Positions 1-6,755 of a stretch of 8,675 nucleotides of DNA are shown piece after piece (within the stretch, counting starts at the first letter, position 1; the number at the start of each line of letters is the position of its first letter). Where the stretch lies: the NCBI GenBank assembly GCA_018381425.1, contig JAGZRY010000053.1:1-8675 (forward strand). Reading direction: 5' to 3'. This stretch comes from Haemophilus parainfluenzae (GTDB lineage: Bacteria; Pseudomonadota; Gammaproteobacteria; Enterobacterales; Pasteurellaceae). Below the pieces are notes generated by a model. That model was given only the letters and a program-made list of their open reading frames with translations, did not search any database and was not told the origin of the DNA. The position numbers and the translations under genes are program-made.

Positions 1-1
1 C

Positions 2-1129
2 GTTTTACAAACATTCAATATCCCTGAGCCTGTTGTTGGTGGCTTTATTGTGGCTATTGCCTTAACCATTTTATACAAAGTAAATGGCACTTCATTCACA
101 TTTGAGAAAAGCTTACAAACATCGATGATGTTAGTATTCTTCTCCTCTATCGGTTTAAGTGCAAACTTTTCTCGCTTAATTAAAGGCGGAAAACCATTAG
201 TTATCTTCTTACTCGCTGCTGGAATACTCATTGTTTGCCAAAATGTCATCGGTATTTTAGGCACTCAATTATTAGGCATCGATCCTGCTTATGGTTTACT
301 TGCAGGTTCAGTTACCCTAACCGGTGGTCATGGTACAGGTGCGGCATGGGCAGAAACATTCACTAAAGAATTTAATCTGCCGGCTGCAACAGAAATCGCC
401 ATGGCATGTGCCACATTCGGTTTAGTCTTTGGTGGTATCTTAGGTGGCCCAGTATCTCGTTATTTATTAAATCATCAAAAACAAGGTGAAAATCCAGAGA
501 ATGATGAAATAGATGACGTACAAGAAGCATTTGAGCACCCAACTTATAAACGTAAAGTGAACGCACGCTCAATCATTGAAACCATCGCGATGCTTTCTTT
601 ATGTTTACTCATCGGTCAATATTTAGATGGCTTAACAAAAGGTACACACATTCAATTACCAACATTCGTATGGTGTTTATTTACAGGTGTAATCATTCGT
701 AACAGCTTAACCCACTTATTCAAATTCCAAGTGGCTGATTCAGCGATTGACGTATTAGGTAGCGTAGGTTTATCTATCTTCTTAGCGATTGCTTTGATGT
801 CTCTCAAACTTTGGGAATTAGCAGGTCTTGCAACAGATGTATTAGTTATCTTAGCAGTTCAAGTTGTCTTCATGGCTTTCTTCGCTATCTACGTCACATA
901 CCGTATGATGGGTAAAGATTATGATGCGATTGTATTAAGTGCGGGTCACTGTGGTTTCGGTCTAGGTGCAACACCAACAGCCGTTGCTAACATGCAAGCA
1001 ATTACCAGTCGTTTCGGACCATCTCACAAAGCGTTCTTAATCGTACCAATGGTAGGGGCATTCTTTATCGACTTATTAAACGCCGGTATCTTAAAAATGT
1101 TCTTAAGCGTTGTTGAAGCGCTTCACTAA
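2..1129 (+). CDS. gltS: Sodium/glutamate symporter GltS, 5'-truncated by the window edge
   Basis: This is an inner-membrane carrier that imports glutamate with sodium. The reading frame is open from base 2 to a TAA at 1127-1129 and gives 375 residues. The first GTG (base 50) is an internal valine, not the start, because the upstream codons read VLQTFNIPEPVVGG, which matches the IPEPVAGG region near residue 35 of E. coli GltS (401 residues). About 28 N-terminal residues therefore lie outside the window. Two family hallmarks are visible: GGHGTGAAW (about bases 323-349) and GHCGFGLGATPTA (about 944-982). They are the glycine-rich re-entrant loops of the two inverted halves that form the transport site. 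Many hydrophobic segments span the rest, with a charged cytoplasmic loop between them (about bases 475-560). The gene converges on mfd and shares a hairpin terminator with it. No exact uptake signal lies inside it. Identification rests on remembered homology and is firm. Confidence 0.96.
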   Translation, partial: VLQTFNIPEPVVGGFIVAIALTILYKVNGTSFTFEKSLQTSMMLVFFSSIGLSANFSRLIKGGKPLVIFLLAAGILIVCQNVIGILGTQLLGIDPAYGLLAGSVTLTGGHGTGAAWAETFTKEFNLPAATEIAMACATFGLVFGGILGGPVSRYLLNHQKQGENPENDEIDDVQEAFEHPTYKRKVNARSIIETIAMLSLCLLIGQYLDGLTKGTHIQLPTFVWCLFTGVIIRNSLTHLFKFQVADSAIDVLGSVGLSIFLAIALMSLKLWELAGLATDVLVILAVQVVFMAFFAIYVTYRMMGKDYDAIVLSAGHCGFGLGATPTAVANMQAITSRFGPSHKAFLIVPMVGAFFIDLLNAGILKMFLSVVEALH

Positions 1130-1137
1130 TCAAACGT

Positions 1138-1176
1138 AAAAAAAGAAAGGCTGACATTTTGTCAGCCTTTTTATTT
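1138..1176. terminator. Bidirectional rho-independent terminator between gltS and mfd
   Basis: An 11-bp perfect stem, AAAGGCTGACA (1146-1156) and TGTCAGCCTTT (1160-1170), closes a three-base loop. On the plus strand it is followed by TTATTT, which serves gltS (stop at 1129). On the minus strand the stem is followed by TTTC and a run of seven T (1138-1144), which serves mfd (stop at 1182). The single hairpin fills almost the whole 52-base gap between the convergent genes. Confidence 0.92.
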
Positions 1177-1181
1177 ACTTG

Positions 1182-4100
1182 CTACTCAGTAAGCGTCTTC
1201 ACCAAATCCATCACAAATTCTAGCCGCTCTTTGTTTTCTGGAAGTGCTTTCACAAACTTAAATTTTAATGGACCATCAAAGCGATAAACAATTGGATTTT
1301 GTTGAATTAATTTGATGAATTTTTCAGGATCAACTTTTGCTGAAGGTGAAAATTCAATAAAGCCCCCTTGAGCTCCAGCATCAATCTTCAGTACTTTTAA
1401 TGGTTTCACCATTAAACGCATTTCAGCAATTTGTAAAAGATTTTTAGTTGCTTCAGGTAATAGACCAAAGCGATCGATTAATTCAACTTTTAATTCATCT
1501 AACTCTTGTTTACTTTCTGCTGCAGCAATGCGTTTATAGAACGACAAACGTATATTCACATCACCAAGATAGTCATCTGGTAATAAAGCAGGAACACGTA
1601 GCTCAATTTCAGCTTGCTGATGCGTAATCTCATCTAATGAAGGTTCTCTTCCCTCTTTTAAGGCTTTAACTGCCGCATCAAGTAATTCCATATAAAGTGA
1701 AAAACCTATGCTCTCAATTTGTCCACTTTGCTCATTCCCTAATAATTCACCTGCACCGCGAATTTCTAAATCGTGCGTCGCAAGAATGAAACCTGCACCT
1801 AAGTTATCTAAACTTTCTAATGCCTCTAAACGACGTTTTGCATCTTTAGTCATTAACTTCGGCGGCGGTGTAAGCAAATAAGCATAAGCTTGGTGATGAG
1901 AGCGCCCTACTCGACCACGCAACTGGTGAAGCTGTGCTAAACCAAAATTATCTGCACGTTCAATAATGATCGTATTTGCCGTTGGTACGTCAATCCCTGT
2001 TTCAATAATGGTGGAACAGACTAAAACGTTATAACGTTGATGATAAAAATCACTCATCACGCGTTCAAGTTCACGTTCTCGCATTTGACCATGACCAATC
2101 ACGACTCGCGCTTCCGGTACAAGTGCGGTCAGTTTTTCTGCTGTATTTTCAATACTCGCCACATCATTATGCAAATAATAAACTTGCCCACCACGCAAAA
2201 TCTCACGCAGGATGGCTTCACGAATAATTAAATCATCTTTCTGGCGAACAAATGTTTTGATACTCACTCGGCGAGCCGGTGGTGTCGCAATAATAGAAAG
2301 ATCGCGAATACCATTCATCGCCATATTCAAAGTTCGAGGAATTGGTGTTGCGGTAAGCGTTAAAATATCAATATTCGCTCGAAGTTGTTTAATTTTCTCT
2401 TTCTGTCCCACACCAAAGCGATGTTCTTCATCAATGATAAGCAAGCCAAGATCAGAAAACTTCACATCGGATTGAATCAATTTATGGGTTCCAATCAGAA
2501 TATCGACTTTTCCTTCGGCTAAATTTTCTAAGATTTGTTTTTGCTCTTTGGCTGTTTTAAAGCGAGAAAGTACTTCTACATTAACTGGCAGATTAGCAAA
2601 ACGATCTTTAAAATTCTCGTAATGCTGTTGAGCTAACAAGGTTGTTGGAACTAATACAGCCACTTGTTTATGATTCATGACCGCCAAAAATGCGGCGCGC
2701 ATCGCCACTTCAGTCTTCCCAAAGCCCACATCACCACAAACCAAACGATCCATCGCTTTAGGCTGACACATATCCGAAATGACGGCATTAATCGCCATGG
2801 CTTGATCGTGCGTTTCTTCAAAAGGAAAGGTTGCAGCGAATTGCTGGAATTCCTCACGATCATATTTAAATTCAAAACCTTTTTTCACTTCTCGTTGAGC
2901 ATACACATCAAGTAATTCAGCTGCCACATCACGAATTTTTTCTGCGGCTTTTTGACGCGTTTTAGCCCACGATTCATTACCTAATTTATGTAATGGTGCG
3001 GTTTCATCTGAGCCACCGACATAGCGACTAATTAAATGAAGAGAACCAACAGGCACATAAAGTTTGGACTCATTTGCATAATTGATCAGCAAATATTCCG
3101 CTTTTAAACCGCCCGTATCAAGCGTGACCAAACCACCATAACGTCCAACACCATGATCTAAATGTACAACCGGCTGCCCAATTTTTAATTCAGCCAGATT
3201 ACGCACTAGGGTATCTGGATTGACCGCCTTGCGTTTATCACGCTGACGTTGCTGTACTCGCTCGCCTAAAATTTCATGTTCAGTAATGACGGTGAGTTTA
3301 GCCTCATCAAGAATAAAACCTTGCTCAAGACGACTTACCCACAGATTAAACTTGTCTTGATTGGCTTCAGATAAGGTTTTAATTTGTTTTGGTTTAATTT
3401 TTAATGGTGAAAGTAAATCCAGTAAGGTTTCACGTCGTCCTTCAGTTTCAACTGAAAATAAAACATTTCCTTTAAAATTCTCAATAAACTGACGAAGTTG
3501 GGATAACGGTTCTTTTTGCTGTGATTGAATGGTCACGGCTGGTAATGCGGACACCGCTAAATTTTTCTGACGAACAGATGACCGCACTTTTTCTGCTTTA
3601 AAATTAATTTTAGGATAATTTTTTAATGCATGATTTACCGCATCAATGCTTAGCCACAAACGTTCTGGCGGCAAAAGAGGGCGCATTGGATCAACTTTGC
3701 GATGCTCATAACGCTGTTTGGCATCAAGATAAAAACGTTCACCTTGTGCTTGATTTGTTTCCATATCCACAAACAACGTTTTTTCGGGTAAGTAATCGAA
3801 CAATGTTGCCATTTCATCAAAGAATAGCGGCTGCCAATATTCAATCCCTGAGATTAGTGTGCCTTTACTGATTTGCTGATAAATATGTTCTGGATCGCGA
3901 CGAATTTCTCCAAAAGTTTCTCTAAATTGTGTACGGAAAAATTCAATGCCTTTCTCATCAGTTGGAAATTCGTGTGCAGGTAATAAATTAATAGATTGAA
4001 TTTCATCTAACGTTCGCTGCGTATCGACATCAAAAGTACGAATCGAATCAATTTCATCATCAAAAAAATCTAAGCGAAATGGAACCGCACTTCCCATTGG

Positions 4101-4619
4101 AAAAAGATCTAAAAGTGATCCGCGCACAGCATATTCACCATGTTCTAGTACTTGCTCGACGGAACGATATCCTGCTGACTCTAATTGTAATCGCAATTTT
4201 TCAATGACAAGACGGTCGCCTTTTTTAATCAAAAGGACATTATGCTGTAGATATTTCGGCGGGCACACGCGTTGCATTAATGTGCTAATCGGTAAAACAA
4301 AGATACCTTTTTTAGTATTTTGCAAATGAAATAGCGCACTTAAACGCGAAGAAATAATTTCTTGATGAGGAGAAAAAGAATCATAAGGCAACGTTTCCCA
4401 ATCAGGAAAAAACTGAACGGGCTGAGAAGTTAAATCCGGTAAAACTTGTAATAAACGAACCGCACTTTTGGTATCTGGTGTCACAACCACAGTCAATCCA
4501 TCGTATTGCTCTGCAATTTCACTAACAGCAAGTGCATCTGCACTCACCAATACATTGCCAAGAATTTTATGATCATTGGGCTGAGTCGGAATATCAAAAT
4601 TAAAATAGGTTGTTTTCAT
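1182..4619 (-). CDS. mfd: Transcription-repair coupling factor Mfd
   Basis: Mfd is a DNA translocase that removes RNA polymerase stalled at lesions and recruits UvrA to the transcribed strand. From the ATG at 4619 the protein has 1145 residues, against 1148 in E. coli, so it is full length. Domains in order: UvrB-like N-terminal module with ADWETLPYDS-like motif (here PDWETLPYDSFSPHQ, about residues 72-86); RNA polymerase interaction domain with VVHLDHGVGRYGG (about 484-496); SF2 translocase with Walker A GDVGFGKT (629-636, Lys635), DEEH (730-733), TATPIPRTLN (756-765) and QLRGRVGR (899-906); then the TRG region with THDLEIRGAGELLG (948-961) and a C-terminal UvrA-occluding domain. The start is uncertain. 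A TTG at 4631 adds four residues (MTAL) and has a TGAG element seven bases upstream, whereas the ATG has none. I chose the ATG because it aligns with the E. coli N-terminus. It is a single-gene unit ending in a shared terminator. Confidence 0.96.
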   Translation of the reverse strand: MKTTYFNFDIPTQPNDHKILGNVLVSADALAVSEIAEQYDGLTVVVTPDTKSAVRLLQVLPDLTSQPVQFFPDWETLPYDSFSPHQEIISSRLSALFHLQNTKKGIFVLPISTLMQRVCPPKYLQHNVLLIKKGDRLVIEKLRLQLESAGYRSVEQVLEHGEYAVRGSLLDLFPMGSAVPFRLDFFDDEIDSIRTFDVDTQRTLDEIQSINLLPAHEFPTDEKGIEFFRTQFRETFGEIRRDPEHIYQQISKGTLISGIEYWQPLFFDEMATLFDYLPEKTLFVDMETNQAQGERFYLDAKQRYEHRKVDPMRPLLPPERLWLSIDAVNHALKNYPKINFKAEKVRSSVRQKNLAVSALPAVTIQSQQKEPLSQLRQFIENFKGNVLFSVETEGRRETLLDLLSPLKIKPKQIKTLSEANQDKFNLWVSRLEQGFILDEAKLTVITEHEILGERVQQRQRDKRKAVNPDTLVRNLAELKIGQPVVHLDHGVGRYGGLVTLDTGGLKAEYLLINYANESKLYVPVGSLHLISRYVGGSDETAPLHKLGNESWAKTRQKAAEKIRDVAAELLDVYAQREVKKGFEFKYDREEFQQFAATFPFEETHDQAMAINAVISDMCQPKAMDRLVCGDVGFGKTEVAMRAAFLAVMNHKQVAVLVPTTLLAQQHYENFKDRFANLPVNVEVLSRFKTAKEQKQILENLAEGKVDILIGTHKLIQSDVKFSDLGLLIIDEEHRFGVGQKEKIKQLRANIDILTLTATPIPRTLNMAMNGIRDLSIIATPPARRVSIKTFVRQKDDLIIREAILREILRGGQVYYLHNDVASIENTAEKLTALVPEARVVIGHGQMRERELERVMSDFYHQRYNVLVCSTIIETGIDVPTANTIIIERADNFGLAQLHQLRGRVGRSHHQAYAYLLTPPPKLMTKDAKRRLEALESLDNLGAGFILATHDLEIRGAGELLGNEQSGQIESIGFSLYMELLDAAVKALKEGREPSLDEITHQQAEIELRVPALLPDDYLGDVNIRLSFYKRIAAAESKQELDELKVELIDRFGLLPEATKNLLQIAEMRLMVKPLKVLKIDAGAQGGFIEFSPSAKVDPEKFIKLIQQNPIVYRFDGPLKFKFVKALPENKERLEFVMDLVKTLTE
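2121..2129 (+). repeat. DNA uptake signal sequence (Hin type), inside mfd
   Basis: Exact AAGTGCGGT followed by CA and a T-rich stretch (one base off the extended AT flank). It lies in the mfd coding region, antisense to the gene. In Haemophilus this motif is recognised during natural competence. Confidence 0.9.
3581..3589 (-). repeat. DNA uptake signal sequence (Hin type), inside mfd
   Basis: Exact ACCGCACTT on the plus strand, so the core reads AAGTGCGGT on the minus strand, the coding strand of mfd. The AT-rich flank is weak. Confidence 0.88.
4084..4092 (-). repeat. DNA uptake signal sequence (Hin type), inside mfd
   Basis: Exact nine-base core in the N-terminal part of mfd. The expected AT-rich flank is poor (TTCCATTTCG follows on the minus strand apart from the shared T), so this is a core-only copy. 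Confidence 0.82.
4459..4467 (-). repeat. DNA uptake signal sequence (Hin type), inside mfd
   Basis: Exact nine-base core near the 5' end of mfd, about 375 bases from the next copy, with an imperfect AT flank. Confidence 0.85.
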
Positions 4620-4628
4620 AAGTGCGGT
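4620..4628 (+). repeat. DNA uptake signal sequence abutting the mfd ATG
   Basis: Exact AAGTGCGGT followed by CAATTTTTAT, a full match to the extended AT-rich consensus. On the mfd strand its complement ACCGCACTT sits directly against the ATG at 4619 and fills the place where a Shine-Dalgarno sequence would be. It is the only exact copy here that may be non-coding; if the TTG at 4631 is used it encodes Thr-Ala-Leu. Confidence 0.93.
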
Positions 4629-4630
4629 CA

Positions 4631-4642
4631 ATTTTTATCTCA
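4631..4642 (-). promoter_or_regulatory. Alternative mfd start: TGAG Shine-Dalgarno-like element plus TTG
   Basis: On the minus strand TGAG (4639-4642) is followed by seven bases and then TTG (4631-4629), which is in frame with mfd. The same element is 19 bases from the ATG at 4619, too far for normal use. Either the TTG is the real start or the ATG is read without a Shine-Dalgarno sequence. Confidence 0.45.
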
Positions 4643-4663
4643 TTTTTGCATGAACAGCTTGTT

Positions 4664-4691
4664 AGTTTAGCAAATTCACTCTAGTTTTCAA
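4664..4691 (-). promoter_or_regulatory. Probable mfd promoter, sigma-70 type
   Basis: On the minus strand TTGAAA (4691-4686, five of six matches to TTGACA) is followed by a 16-base spacer and TAAACT (4669-4664, four of six matches to TATAAT). The last spacer bases are TGC, giving an extended -10 (TGnTAAACT). Transcription would start near 4657, leaving a leader of roughly 25-38 bases before mfd. It lies just downstream of the terminator of the preceding transcription unit, where an independent promoter is expected. Confidence 0.6.
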
Positions 4692-4701
4692 TATTTATCT
4701 G

Positions 4702-4734
4702 TATAAAAAAACAGGGTTCGATTAACCCTGTTTT
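4702..4734 (-). terminator. Rho-independent terminator of the arcB-tmcA-small gene unit
   Basis: An 11-bp perfect stem, AAAACAGGGTT (4708-4718) and AACCCTGTTTT (4724-4734), closes a five-base loop. Read on the minus strand it starts three bases after the TAA of the small gene and ends in a run of seven T followed by ATA. The plus-strand side is also T-rich, but no plus-strand gene ends here. Confidence 0.9.
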
Positions 4735-4737
4735 CTT

Positions 4738-4911
4738 TTATTTTTTGAGTGGTTCTAGTGGTTTCTCTTTTTTTACCTTACCATCATCATCAAATTCAAT
4801 GCGTGGCATACAACCTCGACAACTACCTTTATCTAAACCAAGTTCACTGCAAAATTTAGTGTATTCATCTACCGCTTTACGGAACCAACCTTTTTTTTCT
4901 TGTTCGCTCAT
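4738..4911 (-). CDS. 57-residue cysteine-containing protein coupled to tmcA, function unknown
   Basis: I do not know the function. The translation starts MSEQEKKGWFRKAV and ends EKPLEPLKK before TAA; 57 residues, soluble, with no signal peptide or membrane segment. An amphipathic N-terminal part (about 8-25) is followed by three cysteines, Cys21, Cys31 and Cys34 (CRGC, a CxxC pair), then an acidic patch DDDG (41-44) and a lysine-rich tail. The ATG (4911-4909) overlaps the tmcA TGA in an ATGA, and a full AGGAGG lies four bases upstream inside the last codons of tmcA. A terminator follows directly, so the gene is the last of its unit. From memory, Pasteurellaceae have a small uncharacterised family of this kind, possibly DUF5363, which I could not verify. 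The coding call is strong because of the Shine-Dalgarno sequence, stop overlap and terminator; a metal-binding or disulphide role is inference from the cysteines. Confidence 0.87.
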   Translation of the reverse strand: MSEQEKKGWFRKAVDEYTKFCSELGLDKGSCRGCMPRIEFDDDGKVKKEKPLEPLKK

Positions 4912-6752
4912 CTTGCCTCCTTTTTTAATTTTTGTGCAATCTCCGAACGTAATAATTTTAACCCATTTTTCTTATTATAGGGTACCTGTTTTGTGATGAA
5001 ATAATCTCTCATTAAAGGGCAATCTTTTTCATCTAAATTCATTAAAAATCGACGAATTGCTGGCAAAGCGGAAGCTAAAGTGCGGTGAAAATAAGCAAAA
5101 TTTTTCAAGCTTAGCCAATCTTCACCAATCAATTCCCAATCAACTGGTGTGGTATTAAATTCCTGAGCGAGGGGATGGAAAGACAAAGGTATATTCCGTT
5201 GAAAAGATTGCGTTGCTTCTTTTTCTAATTCAATCCCTTCTGCAGAAAGCCCTTTTAGAGCGATAGCTGAATAACAGCCACTACTTGCCTCTAAATGCTC
5301 ACCTAAATGAACAAGAGAAAAACCACATTTCTGCCAAAATTTAGCCAGTTCTTTGGTATAACCAAAACTCACTGATAAATAAGCCAAATTGGTATTTTGT
5401 TTAATATATTCAATGAGTTGTGTACCTATACCATGCTGCTGCCACATAGGCTGAACCGCAATTCTCGAAATACGTAAAGAATGCAATTCACAAGCCTTTT
5501 GTTGTTGAGCATGAAAACAAAGTGCTTGCGGGACAAGATTACCTTTAGGACGTCTAATGCCCAGATTAATGGCCTCTATAATCGATGAATCTTCAATCCC
5601 TCCTTCTTTTAATGCCCAAACTGCACCTAGTAAATTTCGCTCACTTTCAGCGGTAAAAAAACACTGTGAATTGGCATCAAACAATCGCCGTAGATCTACT
5701 GGTGATGTACGATAATGAGCTAATATCATCAAGCCATAGAATTGAGGCAATGAAGAAAGTATTTCCTCTTGTGAGCGTTCAGTGATTTGGCATATTTTGC
5801 TTTTGTCGTATGGCGTTTGTTTAAAGTCATCCTCTACATTCAATAATAAAAGCTCATCAATAAACGCCTCTAAAACATCATCTTTAGACCAACGTAGCGG
5901 TTCAATAAGCTCAAAGTCAGAAAAAGTGCGGTTAATTTTTTGCTTAAATTTAAGCTCAAAGCCTCGCCCGGTTCCCTCATAACTATGGATGGTAGTCGTA
6001 AATAAAATATTCTTAAAATGATGAGAAAAAGCGCTCAGTTGAGCAATCGGCAGCATTGCCGCCTCATCAACAAAAAGCCAAGCATTTTCAGAAAAAGAAG
6101 GATCATTTTGCAAAGCAAGGGAAAGCTCATCTGGTGAAATAAAGATAATCTCTTTTTGTGAAAATTCAGCCAAAATTTTAACCGCACTTTTATTCGGTGC
6201 TGTGAGGTAAATTTTAGTATTCAATTGATTCGCTAATAAGCCTGCTAGAGCTGATTTCCCTCTTCCTCGTTTGGCAGTAAGAAAGTAAAGTTCAGATTCT
6301 TTTTGTAAGATTTGCTCAATGATTTTCTGCTGATCTAAGGTAGCATTGTGATTTACAAATAATTGCTGAAAAGCGCGGTCAAATTTTAAATCATTTTGAT
6401 GATAAAGGACGGGAAAACCATATTTAAGAATACAATACTTAAAATATGTCATAAATCTTGGCGTAGCAATTGCCTCAATCGAACCGGACCAACGAAGACT
6501 ATCTTCATCTATTTGAGAATGAATCTCCTCCCAATTTGATAGTAAGATAATTAAGGCGCCATTCATTTTCAATGTACCTGCCGCAATAGCGAGCGCCTCT
6601 AAATGGATACCTTTCCGTGCATCAAACAAGATCGTCTCAAACTCTTGTCCAAGAAGATTTTGAATTTTAGAAAACTCATTAATGATCAAGGTATTTGCCG
6701 GTAAATTAGACGGCATATTCTCACTGACTAAAATTTGAAAATGACGTGTCAT
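4908..6752 (-). CDS. tmcA: tRNA(Met) cytidine acetyltransferase TmcA
   Basis: TmcA uses acetyl-CoA and ATP to make N4-acetylcytidine at wobble position 34 of elongator tRNA-Met, which helps prevent misreading of AUA. The product has 614 residues (E. coli about 671). Domains in order: N-terminal domain (1-~135); RecD-like helicase domain with Walker A TAKRGRGKSALAG (159-171, Lys166), Walker B LFVDEAAMLP (226-235, Asp229/Glu230) and TTIHSYEGTGRGF (253-265); GNAT acetyltransferase with RISRIAVQPMWQQHGIG (427-443, acetyl-CoA loop QQHGIG) and SFGYTKELAKFWQKCGF (462-478); then a tRNA-binding C-terminal tail. The ATG at 6752 lies three bases after the arcB stop with only a weak AGAAAAG ahead of it, so it is probably translated by ribosomes leaving arcB. 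The TGA overlaps the next ATG. All catalytic motifs are intact; the shorter length is probably spread over loops and the N-terminal domain. Identification is secure by motif content. Confidence 0.95.
   Translation of the reverse strand: MTRHFQILVSENMPSNLPANTLIINEFSKIQNLLGQEFETILFDARKGIHLEALAIAAGTLKMNGALIILLSNWEEIHSQIDEDSLRWSGSIEAIATPRFMTYFKYCILKYGFPVLYHQNDLKFDRAFQQLFVNHNATLDQQKIIEQILQKESELYFLTAKRGRGKSALAGLLANQLNTKIYLTAPNKSAVKILAEFSQKEIIFISPDELSLALQNDPSFSENAWLFVDEAAMLPIAQLSAFSHHFKNILFTTTIHSYEGTGRGFELKFKQKINRTFSDFELIEPLRWSKDDVLEAFIDELLLLNVEDDFKQTPYDKSKICQITERSQEEILSSLPQFYGLMILAHYRTSPVDLRRLFDANSQCFFTAESERNLLGAVWALKEGGIEDSSIIEAINLGIRRPKGNLVPQALCFHAQQQKACELHSLRISRIAVQPMWQQHGIGTQLIEYIKQNTNLAYLSVSFGYTKELAKFWQKCGFSLVHLGEHLEASSGCYSAIALKGLSAEGIELEKEATQSFQRNIPLSFHPLAQEFNTTPVDWELIGEDWLSLKNFAYFHRTLASALPAIRRFLMNLDEKDCPLMRDYFITKQVPYNKKNGLKLLRSEIAQKLKKEAR
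4916..4921 (-). promoter_or_regulatory. Strong Shine-Dalgarno for the 57-residue gene, inside tmcA
   Basis: AGGAGG on the minus strand ends four bases before the ATG at 4911. It is formed by the tmcA codons AAG-GAG-GCA (Lys-Glu-Ala). It is the best ribosome binding site in the window, whereas arcB and tmcA have poor ones, so the small protein may be made in larger amounts than the enzyme before it. Confidence 0.85.
5078..5086 (+). repeat. DNA uptake signal sequence (Hin type), inside tmcA
   Basis: Exact AAGTGCGGT followed by GAAAATAA, a full match to the extended AT-rich flank. It lies in the C-terminal coding region of tmcA, antisense to the gene. Confidence 0.92.
5924..5932 (+). repeat. 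DNA uptake signal sequence (Hin type), inside tmcA
   Basis: Exact AAGTGCGGT followed by TAATTTTT, again a full match to the extended consensus. It lies between the helicase and acetyltransferase parts of tmcA. Confidence 0.92.
6181..6189 (-). repeat. DNA uptake signal sequence (Hin type), inside tmcA
   Basis: Exact core on the minus strand followed by TAAAATTTTG, a full match to the extended flank. It lies just downstream of the Walker A codons of tmcA. Confidence 0.92.
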
Positions 6753-6755
6753 GAA

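Noticed and set aside
372..572. Minus-strand open frame of 66 codons inside gltS
   Set aside because: Shadow of the conserved gltS frame with no start context.
937..945. AAGTGCGGG in gltS, eight of nine bases of the uptake signal
   Set aside because: The bases encode the conserved Ser-Ala-Gly before His-Cys-Gly and there is no AT-rich flank, so chance similarity is likelier.
50..1129. gltS starting at the GTG at base 50
   Set aside because: The frame is open to the window edge and upstream codons encode the conserved IPEPVVGG segment, so the gene is cut by the edge, not started there.
2037..3871. Several plus- and minus-strand open frames of 64-87 codons inside mfd
   Set aside because: All overlap conserved Mfd motifs on the true frame and have no ribosome binding site or recognisable product.
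4745..4996. Plus-strand open frame of 83 codons
   Set aside because: It lies opposite the 57-residue gene and the end of tmcA, has no ribosome binding site, and its translation resembles no protein I know. The minus-strand reading has start, stop overlap and terminator support.
5456..5464. ACCGCAATT, eight of nine bases of the uptake signal
   Set aside because: One mismatch in the core and encodes the conserved acetyltransferase segment; not counted.
5782..5982. Plus-strand open frame of 66 codons inside tmcA
   Set aside because: Shadow of the tmcA coding region; low-complexity serine-rich translation.
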